Positions 44,271 through 51,877 of a stretch of 64,000 nt of DNA are shown piece after piece; position 1 is the stretch's first letter; every line of letters begins with the position of its first letter. The notes below the pieces were generated by a model, which saw nothing but the letters and a program-made list of their open reading frames with translations, was not told the DNA's origin and did not search any database. Made by a program: the position numbers and the translations under genes. Source of the DNA: Vibrio azureus (GTDB taxonomy: Bacteria > Pseudomonadota > Gammaproteobacteria > Enterobacterales > Vibrionaceae); NCBI RefSeq assembly GCF_002849855.1, contig NZ_CP018616.1:1860001-1924000 (forward strand), read 5' to 3'.

Positions 44271-44863
44271 TATTCACTTTCCCCATGTAATTCTGGTGAA
44301 CTTTTTCGTTCCCCTTCTTCCTGCTCATCTCGATTTCTTTTCCTCTGATATCGACGTTCACGTGCATCGTATTTACGACAAAGCGCCAGCATAGAAAGTA
44401 AACCTTCAAGGTAATGGTCATTACCGATCAATTGTTGCAAAATCTCACTGTCTGCTTCCATACCCTCTGCTAACTCACCAAGAGCATCTAAGTAATTCGC
44501 CATTTTTTTACGAATAGACGAGGGGTAGAGATGTTGACAATGATTAGCTGCTTGCAAAATAAACAACTGAGCATCATTAAGCTGTTGTTTATCTGGTAAG
44601 CTTTGGGTAAAGCCTTGCCAATCTCTTAATGCTCTAAGTTGGTAACTGTTGAGCATCCTCGCAAACTGCCGTTGCTGCTGCGGTGTCATTGGTTTACGGC
44701 GAATGTGAAAAATTCGAGACTGTTTTTTATTGCGTTTCTCAGCTTGCTTTACATCTCGGACTCGCTTTGGCTGAGCCGAGGTTTCTTCCCGACTTTTTTT
44801 GGTTGGTGTGACATCCGAAACACGTTCTGTTCTTTGAGGCAATGAAAACGAAACACTTCGCAT
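44270..44863 (-). CDS. YopN/HrpJ-like half of a divided gatekeeper (candidate)
   Basis: A 197-residue protein with a basic N-terminus (1-60, RKKSREETSAQPKRV type) and a helical remainder (LNSYQLRALRDWQGFTQSL, MANYLDALGELAEGMEADSEIL). The last pattern is like the L..AL.EL....G..I of SctW/YopN proteins. A charged tail (KRNRDEQEEGERKSS) follows. It starts a transcription unit after a terminator and is translated with the TyeA-like gene. Assignment is by pattern and position only. Confidence 0.45.
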   Translation of the reverse strand: MRSVSFSLPQRTERVSDVTPTKKSREETSAQPKRVRDVKQAEKRNKKQSRIFHIRRKPMTPQQQRQFARMLNSYQLRALRDWQGFTQSLPDKQQLNDAQLFILQAANHCQHLYPSSIRKKMANYLDALGELAEGMEADSEILQQLIGNDHYLEGLLSMLALCRKYDARERRYQRKRNRDEQEEGERKSSPELHGESE

Positions 44864-44866
44864 AGT

Positions 44867-44892
44867 CTAAAAAGAGCGGGCGAACCCGCTCT
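44867..44892 (-). terminator. Terminator after sctB
   Basis: The arms agagcggg and cccgctct with a 4-base loop are followed on the minus strand by a T-run (ctcttttt). It lies right after sctB and separates the translocon unit from the gatekeeper unit. Confidence 0.85.
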
Positions 44893-44898
44893 GACTCC

Positions 44899-45645
44899 TT
44901 ATCGGTTTGTTGCCAAGCTTGCTCTGGTCATCGCTGCTAGAATGTCATTCAATTTAACCGCTTCCTGTGTCAAATTTTGAATGAACTGATCTAATTGAGC
45001 ATCGAATTTTTCTTTTAGATCTTTTAGAGCTTGAGCTTGTTCTTGATCTTTAACTTCACCGGCATGCTGAATTTCATTAGCATGACCAACCATGTTACCG
45101 CTCATATCACTCATTTGAGTGACTGATTTATACTTACCTATACGAGCTTCTTGTAAACGGCTACTAAAGTCATTAATTTCTTTCGATTCTAATGATTTTA
45201 CCGAGGTCTTATTTCCACTCGTCATACTCGTCACATGATCATCACGAAGTGTTTTAGTTTTACCCATTTTAACGGTTGCCGCAGTAGTTAGAGCCATAGT
45301 TGCTACGGAAGCCGCTAACGTTATTGCAAATTTCTTTTGGGCATCAGCACATTTATTGTCGGCTATCTTCATTGCCATATTACTCGTCGCCACAGCCTCA
45401 TCAATTCGGTTTTGTGTGGTTTCGGCTCTCAAACGTTGAGAAGCTGCAATAATCTGAGCCATCAAAGCCAAAAGATCATTCATCGAGATAGGAGCAGAAT
45501 CCGCTTTCATTACTGCTTTCTCGTAACCTTCCCACTCTTGTTTCATTGCTGAAAATGTTTCGGTTCCTTTAAGGCCATCATTCAATGTTAAATCCGAAGG
45601 GATCGAGTGCATTGCTAAGGCTGCCATGTTAGTTGACATATTCAT
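44899..45645 (-). CDS. sctB: Minor translocator SctB (YopD/SseD/VopD2-like)
   Basis: A 248-residue protein with one hydrophobic segment near 103-125 (FAITLAASVATMALTTAATV) and C-terminal amphipathic helices (LKEKFDAQLDQFIQNLTQEAVKLNDI), the build of YopD-like pore proteins. It follows sctE directly with CGGAG before the ATG. Together with SctE it forms the pore in the host membrane. Length and layout suit VopD2, but the assignment of the lineage is by inference. Confidence 0.8.
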   Translation of the reverse strand: MNMSTNMAALAMHSIPSDLTLNDGLKGTETFSAMKQEWEGYEKAVMKADSAPISMNDLLALMAQIIAASQRLRAETTQNRIDEAVATSNMAMKIADNKCADAQKKFAITLAASVATMALTTAATVKMGKTKTLRDDHVTSMTSGNKTSVKSLESKEINDFSSRLQEARIGKYKSVTQMSDMSGNMVGHANEIQHAGEVKDQEQAQALKDLKEKFDAQLDQFIQNLTQEAVKLNDILAAMTRASLATNR

Positions 45646-45659
45646 TTATATTCTCCGGA

Positions 45660-46829
45660 TTACATATGAATTGAAATCATTTTCTGATTAAAATCGCGAT
45701 GATCACTATTGGTTTTAAAGATACTTTGGAAGACTTCATTTAGAGAACGCAAAGCTTGATCTAACATCATTAATATTTGTTGAATACGAGCTTCTAGTTC
45801 TTGCTGTCTAGCCTCATCAATTTCTAAATCTTTAGAGATATCTGCCGATTTAACGCCATATCCGGCACTGACAACAGAACTCGTAGATGAACTGACTTCC
45901 ATAACTTGACTCGCTCGTGTAGCACGAACACGAGCTTTTTCGCTATTCATCATGAAATCTTGTATATTTTCAAGCAGATCGTCTAGTATCTTTTGAGCTT
46001 TATTCAAACCTGCTTGAGCTTTGCTAATCAATTGGCTTAGCTTTGGACAAAATGCTTTCAAGAGTTTGAGGATCGCATTAGCATTTTCCATTACTTCCTG
46101 AAGCGCTCTGCCAGCAGCTTTTACAGCGCCGCTGGCAGTTTTACCTGCAAATGATGCACCTTGTGAAGCAAATTTCGTAACGGCATTTGTAACAACTTTT
46201 GGTACCACTTTTGATAATGTGGTCGCTGCTGTTTTTGCAATATTGTTCATCAGTTGAGCAGGGCTAAAGCTGAGTAACATACCCACAATACCAATACCAA
46301 TTTCAAGGCCCATCTTGACTTTATTGCGAATGTCTTCTGGTACACCAGCGGCTTTCATCACTTCATCAGCAATTTTCGGTATCACAACGGCTGCAACCAT
46401 AGTACCAATCATAATGGCAGACATTACAGGGTTGAATGGTGCAATGACAAGAGCGGCAATAATACCAAGCGCCATGCCAAACTTGCTCCAAAAGTTGCTC
46501 TTTTTAGCTGCTTTCTGTTGCTCTGCAATTTTGCTTTCGCGTTCCTTTAATTGATTAATCTGAGAATCTTTTTGTGCATCAATCAACGCTTTCTTTGCAT
46601 CAGAGTGCTCTTTACCTGTACCTGAAAGGGCATTTGCCACTTCCTTAAATTGTTCTTCGACCATTCGCCATAAAGCATTCAGGTTAACAGAACTTCCAGG
46701 AAGAGGTTGTTTTGGCGTAATAGATTCAGTAGCAGTGCTTTGAGTTGATACACTTTGCTTACTTTTCGTTTCTTCCTCAACAGCAATTACATTAACTGCT
46801 GCTGAGATAGGACTCATGAATGTACTCAT
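45660..46829 (-). CDS. sctE: Major translocator SctE (YopB/SseC/VopB2-like)
   Basis: A 389-residue protein with the classic pair of hydrophobic regions (about 118-150, KFGMALGIIAALVIAPFNPV..., and 173-190, GLEIGIGIVGMLLSF) between a coiled coil (SQINQLKERESKIAEQQKAAKK) and a long C-terminal helical part. It is inserted into host membranes to form the translocation pore with SctB. AGGGAAAA precedes the ATG. It lies downstream of its likely chaperone (49340-49855) and two tip candidates, echoing the lcrV-lcrH-yopB-yopD arrangement. Confidence 0.88.
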   Translation of the reverse strand: MSTFMSPISAAVNVIAVEEETKSKQSVSTQSTATESITPKQPLPGSSVNLNALWRMVEEQFKEVANALSGTGKEHSDAKKALIDAQKDSQINQLKERESKIAEQQKAAKKSNFWSKFGMALGIIAALVIAPFNPVMSAIMIGTMVAAVVIPKIADEVMKAAGVPEDIRNKVKMGLEIGIGIVGMLLSFSPAQLMNNIAKTAATTLSKVVPKVVTNAVTKFASQGASFAGKTASGAVKAAGRALQEVMENANAILKLLKAFCPKLSQLISKAQAGLNKAQKILDDLLENIQDFMMNSEKARVRATRASQVMEVSSSTSSVVSAGYGVKSADISKDLEIDEARQQELEARIQQILMMLDQALRSLNEVFQSIFKTNSDHRDFNQKMISIHM

Positions 46830-46955
46830 GTATTTTTCCCTTCATGTGTTAAGCTAGGAATAAGTATCCAATTGGCTTACTTTTATCTCTTTCACGAGCG
46901 GCATGTCCCCAACAGTATCATGCTCTTTTAAATCTCTATTTTTCTTGAGTGAAAA

Positions 46956-48143
46956 CTAGATATTTCTTGCAATTGATAATTGCTCATCACGTATAACGGA
47001 TAGCCAATATTTAAGCGTCTCTTGCAGCATTTTTATCTGGTCACTAATATTCTGCAATTTCTTGACTTCATCATCTGTAAGAGGTCGGGTTGGAAATTGT
47101 TCATATAATTTATTTAGATAATCGATACTAATGGTTCCTTGATAGTCAACAGCATCACTCACACCTGAAGGCATGTTGCCACCATTCTGATTTTTCCAAC
47201 TGCCATCATCGAATAGGTAATCAGTGGCTGAGTTAAAATCACTCTTAGTTACAGAGTCAATTACAGAGTTCACAGAGGATATGTCACCAGTCAATATTGC
47301 CCTTAATTGTTCGCTACTCACTGAATATTCAGGATTTGATAATAAATTCGTCAAAATAACTATACGTAACATCGGGCTTATGTTGTCAAGATCATCTGTA
47401 ATCCAACCACCAAGATCTGGATTCCTATAAATTTCCGGTTTAAATTGATTCATGAATGTATTAGGGACAGTACCGGTGATAGGGTCACTACCACAGATCT
47501 TTTGCATAGCTTTATAAGCTAGGCTGTCACTAGGAATGCTACCGCTAGTTATGCCATTTGAAATAGCGCTCCAAGTTCGGCTAACAATGTCACCCAGTTG
47601 ACTAGGATCAAAATTATAGGTGTTATGACTTCCCGAACCTATCTTCTCAAGTAAGTTGCCTATGTCCTTAAGAAGCTGGGGGTCTCCGTCCAAGCCATAT
47701 TCTTCTGCATGAGATAAGACATCCATCAATGCAAGCTGATACATATCTTCGTAATCAACGCCACTGAGCGTTCCATCTTTCATTGCATTAAACATATCCC
47801 AGATTGCATCTTGAAATGCAGAAGCACCAGAACACGCTTCTTCAAGGTCCTCTGCCATTTTTCCAAGAGATTCAATTCCATCTGCCAACATTTGTGCAAT
47901 CGCAAATTCAGAGTTAATACTTCCGACAACACTCAAAACTAATTGCTGTTGATGTTTGGTTATCATGGCAAGCATACTAGCAGTTGGCTCTTGGCCTAAT
48001 AAGGCAATGGATTTTTCGATTTGTTCTAATTGATGGCTTGCATTATCAAACTTTTCACTATCCAGAGTTGAAAGTTTTGATAGTGATGCATTATCTAGAG
48101 ACTCATATTTTATGTGTGTGTTTAGTAAATTATTTATATTCAT
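46956..48143 (-). CDS. Candidate tip/filament protein, second paralogue
   Basis: A 395-residue soluble acidic protein, similar along its length to the product of the next gene upstream (48150-49319). Both share HQQQLVLSVVGSINSEFAIAQML (around residues 68-90) and the C-terminal NISDQIKMLQETLKYWLSVI followed by RDEQLSIARNI. The ends form helices around a variable middle, a plan known from needle-tip (LcrV, IpaD) and filament (EspA/SseB) proteins. Its place between the chaperone and sctE fits a tip or filament role. I do not recognise a named family. Confidence 0.6.
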   Translation of the reverse strand: MNINNLLNTHIKYESLDNASLSKLSTLDSEKFDNASHQLEQIEKSIALLGQEPTASMLAMITKHQQQLVLSVVGSINSEFAIAQMLADGIESLGKMAEDLEEACSGASAFQDAIWDMFNAMKDGTLSGVDYEDMYQLALMDVLSHAEEYGLDGDPQLLKDIGNLLEKIGSGSHNTYNFDPSQLGDIVSRTWSAISNGITSGSIPSDSLAYKAMQKICGSDPITGTVPNTFMNQFKPEIYRNPDLGGWITDDLDNISPMLRIVILTNLLSNPEYSVSSEQLRAILTGDISSVNSVIDSVTKSDFNSATDYLFDDGSWKNQNGGNMPSGVSDAVDYQGTISIDYLNKLYEQFPTRPLTDDEVKKLQNISDQIKMLQETLKYWLSVIRDEQLSIARNI

Positions 48144-48149
48144 TTTTAT

Positions 48150-49319
48150 CTATATATTTCTTGCGATTGATAATTGCCCATCACGAATAACGGATAGCCA
48201 GTATTTCAGTGTCTCTTGCATCATTTTTATTTGGTCACTGATATTTTGTACTTCTTTGACTTCTTCATCAGTTAACTCCCTCGGAGGAAATTTGCTATAT
48301 ATTTCTTTGAAATAATCCGCACCTAAGCCAGTCCCTTCCCAATCTATCACCATGTGACCACCCTGACTTACAGCTCTCCAACCGTCATTTGCTGGATCAT
48401 CTTGGTATCCGTCATTTTTAAATAGAAAATCCATTGCACCGGCGAAGTTTGTATTTTCAGTAACAAAATTATTTAGTTCTCCAATCGATCCAGTAAGAAA
48501 TAATATAATGGTTGATTGTTCGACATTAGGATGCTCAGAAAGATATGCTGACATTAGAGCTAGTCTTAGCATTGGCGATAAACCGTTTTCATCGCTATAG
48601 TCAGTGTCACAAACAAAGCCACCTTGCTCATTAAAATTATTTTTAAATTGATCAATTAAACTATCGACACCACCACAATCATTATTCATATAATTTAAGA
48701 TACTTTGACACAAACTTCCCTCAGGTGCGTTCTGCATCATGTATTCGAAAAGATTTTTGCAATTCGTCGAAAACTTATTACCGTCCCAATGTTCATGATA
48801 GCCATGTGAACCTGAACCAGTACTTTCTAGAAAGTGCCTCATAATAGCATCCATGTCAGAACCATAACCATGAGACATAAAATCCATAATAGCTAATTGA
48901 AACAAATCTTCTAATGCATAACCTGAATTAGCACCATTCGCTTTCATAGCTTCAAATATTTCTGCCATAGCATTTTCGAACATACCAAGACCACCATTAG
49001 TCCAGCCTTGAAGAACTTCCAGTTGATGACCCAAAGATTCAATCCCCTGTGCTAACATTTGTGCAATAGCAAATTCAGAGTTAATATTACCAACGATACT
49101 CAAAATTAATTGTTGTTGATGTGAGGCTATCATTTCTAAAATTTGAGCATTTGCTGGTTGCTTTTCCAATAAACTAAAGCTTTCATCAATTTTTCTAAGC
49201 CCAGCGTCTGCTTGATTAATTAGCTCGATTTGAGGTCTCTTCAAATTTAATTCATCATTGAACGATTGACTACCAAACCCATTTAAATAAGAAGATAAAT
49301 TTATAGAACTTGAGCTCAT
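48150..49319 (-). CDS. Candidate tip/filament protein, first paralogue
   Basis: A 389-residue soluble acidic protein, tandem paralogue of the gene that follows after 6 bases. N-terminal helices (IDESFSLLEKQPANAQILEM, HQQQLILSIVGNINSEFAIAQML) and the closing NISDQIKMMQETLKYWLSVI are nearly identical between the two copies; the middles (about residues 100-330) are diverged. The gene follows the translocator chaperone. By position it could be the hydrophilic translocator that caps the needle. An effector pair is the alternative. Confidence 0.6.
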   Translation of the reverse strand: MSSSSINLSSYLNGFGSQSFNDELNLKRPQIELINQADAGLRKIDESFSLLEKQPANAQILEMIASHQQQLILSIVGNINSEFAIAQMLAQGIESLGHQLEVLQGWTNGGLGMFENAMAEIFEAMKANGANSGYALEDLFQLAIMDFMSHGYGSDMDAIMRHFLESTGSGSHGYHEHWDGNKFSTNCKNLFEYMMQNAPEGSLCQSILNYMNNDCGGVDSLIDQFKNNFNEQGGFVCDTDYSDENGLSPMLRLALMSAYLSEHPNVEQSTIILFLTGSIGELNNFVTENTNFAGAMDFLFKNDGYQDDPANDGWRAVSQGGHMVIDWEGTGLGADYFKEIYSKFPPRELTDEEVKEVQNISDQIKMMQETLKYWLSVIRDGQLSIARNI

Positions 49320-49339
49320 TGGAAATCCTTTAATATAAT

Positions 49340-49855
49340 TTAATTAGCTAAATATGGTTTTAGCTGCTGCTGTAAGTAATCGAAGCGTGTCTTATTGAAC
49401 TCGGTAAGGTTACTTTCTTGAACAATAATTAATGTAGCAGCTGCCTGAATATGCTCTTCGAGTTTATAATGACAAAGAGAAATGTTAAGAAAAGTCTCAT
49501 CTAAATCATTGGTTGGAAATGTCTTTAATACATTTAAAGCGTCCAATGCCTTACTAAACAGGCCCTTCTCTAAATAAATTGCCGCCAAGCAGCCTACGCC
49601 TCTATGGTCATAAGGGTTTAATGAGCTATATGCAGCAAAGATGATTTCTGCTTCTTTAAACTGAAAATTATTATAAAACCCAACGCCAAGTTCAAATATT
49701 GTTTTTAACTGATTTGTTGTGATTTTTTCGGATTTACGTAAACTAGCTATCTCTTGTTCAATCATTTTTCCATCAAGTAAGGAATAAAACTCTTCCCCTG
49801 ACTTACCAAATTCAATCTTTGTTTTTTTATTCATTTCAACTTTTTTTGAATGCAT
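49340..49855 (-). CDS. Translocator chaperone, class II, TPR (SycD/LcrH/SicA-like)
   Basis: A 171-residue protein of three TPR-like repeats (LFELGVGFYNNFQFKEAEIIFAAYSSLNPYDHRGVGCLAAIYLEKGLFSKALDALN pattern) as in SycD/LcrH, IpgC and SicA, which hold the pore-forming translocators before export. Its neighbours SctE and SctB are the expected clients. The ATG gives MHSKKVEMNKKT; a start at the second Met (MNKKT) is possible. It overlaps the preceding gene by one base (TAATG). Confidence 0.85.
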   Translation of the reverse strand: MHSKKVEMNKKTKIEFGKSGEEFYSLLDGKMIEQEIASLRKSEKITTNQLKTIFELGVGFYNNFQFKEAEIIFAAYSSLNPYDHRGVGCLAAIYLEKGLFSKALDALNVLKTFPTNDLDETFLNISLCHYKLEEHIQAAATLIIVQESNLTEFNKTRFDYLQQQLKPYLAN

Positions 49856-50337
49856 TAGTTTATTCCCGATTTATTCAGTAGCGGTGTCAATACTTGATTT
49901 ACAGCACCACATAACCGCAAGTTGCTTCTCACAATTATCTTCGTTGATGGAATCTTCATTTTTAGACGTATAGACCACAAAACAGCCAAACGATTGTCGT
50001 ACTCGGCAAGCAACATCAAACCAAGTTGCTGAGTGTCAAACTCTGGCGGTATGTTTTGAGCGCCTATTGCATCAGACCATAAATATAAATTCTGCGTTAA
50101 TAGCTGACGAACTTGTATAAATGCCAAGCTATTTTTGGCTTCACGAGATCTCTGGTATTCAAGCATTAGACCAAGTGTTGTGACAATATGCCTTACCTCA
50201 CCAAGACTACTTGATAGCCAACGCTGGCATTCCTCATCCGTAAGTTTCGTCAAAACCGAAAATGACGTTGGACAAAGTACACGTTGAGTCAAGCAATGAT
50301 GAAGTAATTTCTGATGACGTTTTTTATGTGTTTTCAT
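49855..50337 (-). CDS. Probable sorting-platform adaptor SctK
   Basis: A 160-residue basic protein directly after sctJ, the usual place of sctK (YscK/OrgA/MxiK), which joins SctQ pods to SctD. The sequence (HCLTQRVLCPTSFSVLTKLTDE, LLLAEYDNRLAVLWSIRLKMKI) is not strongly diagnostic. It overlaps sctJ by 14 bases and the TPR chaperone gene by one. The call is positional, with low sequence support. Confidence 0.45.
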   Translation of the reverse strand: MKTHKKRHQKLLHHCLTQRVLCPTSFSVLTKLTDEECQRWLSSSLGEVRHIVTTLGLMLEYQRSREAKNSLAFIQVRQLLTQNLYLWSDAIGAQNIPPEFDTQQLGLMLLAEYDNRLAVLWSIRLKMKIPSTKIIVRSNLRLCGAVNQVLTPLLNKSGIN

Positions 50338-50875
50338 TTGTCGTCATTTGCACAAAATAACTAATAGTGAGAGCATCTTGTTCAGCAATTAATCCCTTAA
50401 GAAAGCGTTCAATATTATTTTTTTTATCGACATCCATTTCCTCAAGGCTCATAATCAGAACAGAGATACGTTTACTTTTATCTCCAGTCACGACTACACT
50501 AGCTCGTAAAACATTAGGTATAACACTTAACTTGTTATATATTTCACGACTTTCAAGTAAGTTTCCTTTTACTATCTCTAATTTACTCAGACTAGCAAAC
50601 TTGGATTCAAGTAAATCATTAAGGTCTTCACGTTGAAAGTAGAAGTTATATTGACTCAATAAGCGCCGCGCTTTTACCTCTTGAAGCTTGTCAACATAAA
50701 CTTCATAAACTTCTTTGCTTTTCTCTAACGTCGCGGATAATTGTTGCCTCTCCAACAATACAACGACTTTGTTCGCAATATCAGCAGATTCGAAACTAGC
50801 AACTTGAATTGTTTCCTGTTCATTACAACCCGTTAGTAAGAGCGCTATAAATACCATCCACAGTTTTTTCATCAT
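50324..50875 (-). CDS. sctJ: Inner-ring lipoprotein SctJ (YscJ/PrgK family)
   Basis: A 183-residue lipoprotein with lipobox LLTGC (Cys17) and the two ring-building domains of SctJ: FESADIANKVVVLLERQQLSATLEKSKEVYEVYVDK (first) and LSVIPNVLRASVVVTGD... (second). SctJ forms a 24-subunit periplasmic ring with SctD. Family members are usually about 240 residues with a C-terminal transmembrane helix; this one ends soon after the second domain and lacks it. The start overlaps the sctI stop (ATGA). Confidence 0.88.
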   Translation of the reverse strand: MMKKLWMVFIALLLTGCNEQETIQVASFESADIANKVVVLLERQQLSATLEKSKEVYEVYVDKLQEVKARRLLSQYNFYFQREDLNDLLESKFASLSKLEIVKGNLLESREIYNKLSVIPNVLRASVVVTGDKSKRISVLIMSLEEMDVDKKNNIERFLKGLIAEQDALTISYFVQMTTNENT

Positions 50876-51117
50876 TGCGCCTTCATCACTTCATTAATTG
50901 CATTGGCGGATTTAGAGGCAATTTTCGTCACTGTTTCCTGATACATATTGTAATGGAACAAAGATTGTTGAATAGCTAATGAGTCTCCAGCAGAAATAGC
51001 TTGACGAGAGTTTATACGCTCTAGATTATCAAGTATTTCCTGAAATCCTTCACCAACATTATTAAATGTCTCTTCCATAATGGAAGGTTGAATTTGTTCA
51101 ATTGTTAAAGTTGGCAT
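50872..51117 (-). CDS. sctI: Inner rod protein SctI
   Basis: An 81-residue helical protein whose C-terminal half (LAIQQSLFHYNMYQETVTKIASKSANAINEVMKAQ pattern) matches the inner-rod family (PrgJ, MxiI, YscI), which links the export gate to the needle. The ATG at 51117 has GGGAG six bases upstream; the longer frame adds six codons with a poorer site. It is the first gene of the secretion locus on the minus strand and precedes sctJ with overlap. Confidence 0.8.
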   Translation of the reverse strand: MPTLTIEQIQPSIMEETFNNVGEGFQEILDNLERINSRQAISAGDSLAIQQSLFHYNMYQETVTKIASKSANAINEVMKAQ

Positions 51118-51600
51118 GTAAACTCCCACGAACATAAGATCTTCTAGGTTTGATTCTCTTATCTTATCTATATGCTACGAAAACTCTAATGTGTTCTTTG
51201 GAATCATTGTGAAAAAAGTGGGCACCCCACAAAAAAACCTAGCGTCCACAACACCAGAAACATACCCCCCCTATCAAAAAAGTGAAATAATTATAAAAAT
51301 ATAAACAAAACTAAAGCAAGGAACTGAAAGTTAAAGGATTTATTAATATTTACAATTAATGAATTTAATTAACCCTACACCATAAAAGCCTGCAATAATT
51401 TTTTATTTTATTACAAAGTACTTCAAAATCATTTTATTCAATATGCTTTTCATAGTGTATAGGACGAGATGTGAAATTTTATGAATGAAGTGGTAACAGT
51501 TTCGAATGACACTTGAAGTGTAGAGATGACAAGATTCTACCCAAATAATTTCAGAGTATTGATTTAAACCTATACGACCAAGTTAAATGCAAAGAAAGTC

Positions 51601-51650
51601 ATATACCCAAGGGGCCTCCAGATGCTTGATTCAGAGCGAGATCACTGAGT
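51601..51650. repeat. Palindromic intergenic repeat near the right border
   Basis: Long-form copy beginning atacccaaggggcctccag and continuing through gattcagagcgag; its closing arm (atcactgagtc) is degraded. Confidence 0.65.
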
Positions 51651-51741
51651 CGAATTCAAGGAAAACAACGATGCGGAATAGTTTTCTATTCCTTATTTTT
51701 GTAAGAAGAATGATTGTTTGGTGCAAGAAGTCAGCTCAGCG

Positions 51742-51796
51742 ATATGCCCCAAGGGTGAGTAACCTTAACTCAGCATCTTGAGGTCCCTTGGGTATA
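51742..51796. repeat. Palindromic intergenic repeat, inverted copy
   Basis: Reads tatgccccaagggtgagta through cagcatcttgag to tcccttgggtata, in opposite orientation to the copy at 51601. Confidence 0.65.
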
Positions 51797-51877
51797 TTGA
51801 TTTTGCATTATGCGTGAGTGGCGACAATATTGAAGCTTGCTACTTAAAGTCACTTGGGTATCAATACGAAACGGAGT

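Larger units (their letters stand above)
51118..51877. other. Gene-free stretch at the right border of the secretion locus
   Basis: About 760 bases. The left part (51118-51540) is very AT-rich and must hold the promoter of the sctI unit. The right part has two long palindromic repeats (51601-51650 and 51742-51796) facing each other, and a half copy at 51846-51862 just before pqiA. No tRNA gene or integrase remnant is seen. Confidence 0.5.

Noticed and set aside
51587..51781. Plus-strand 64-codon open frame before pqiA
   Set aside because: It is made largely of palindromic repeat copies and has no family pattern.
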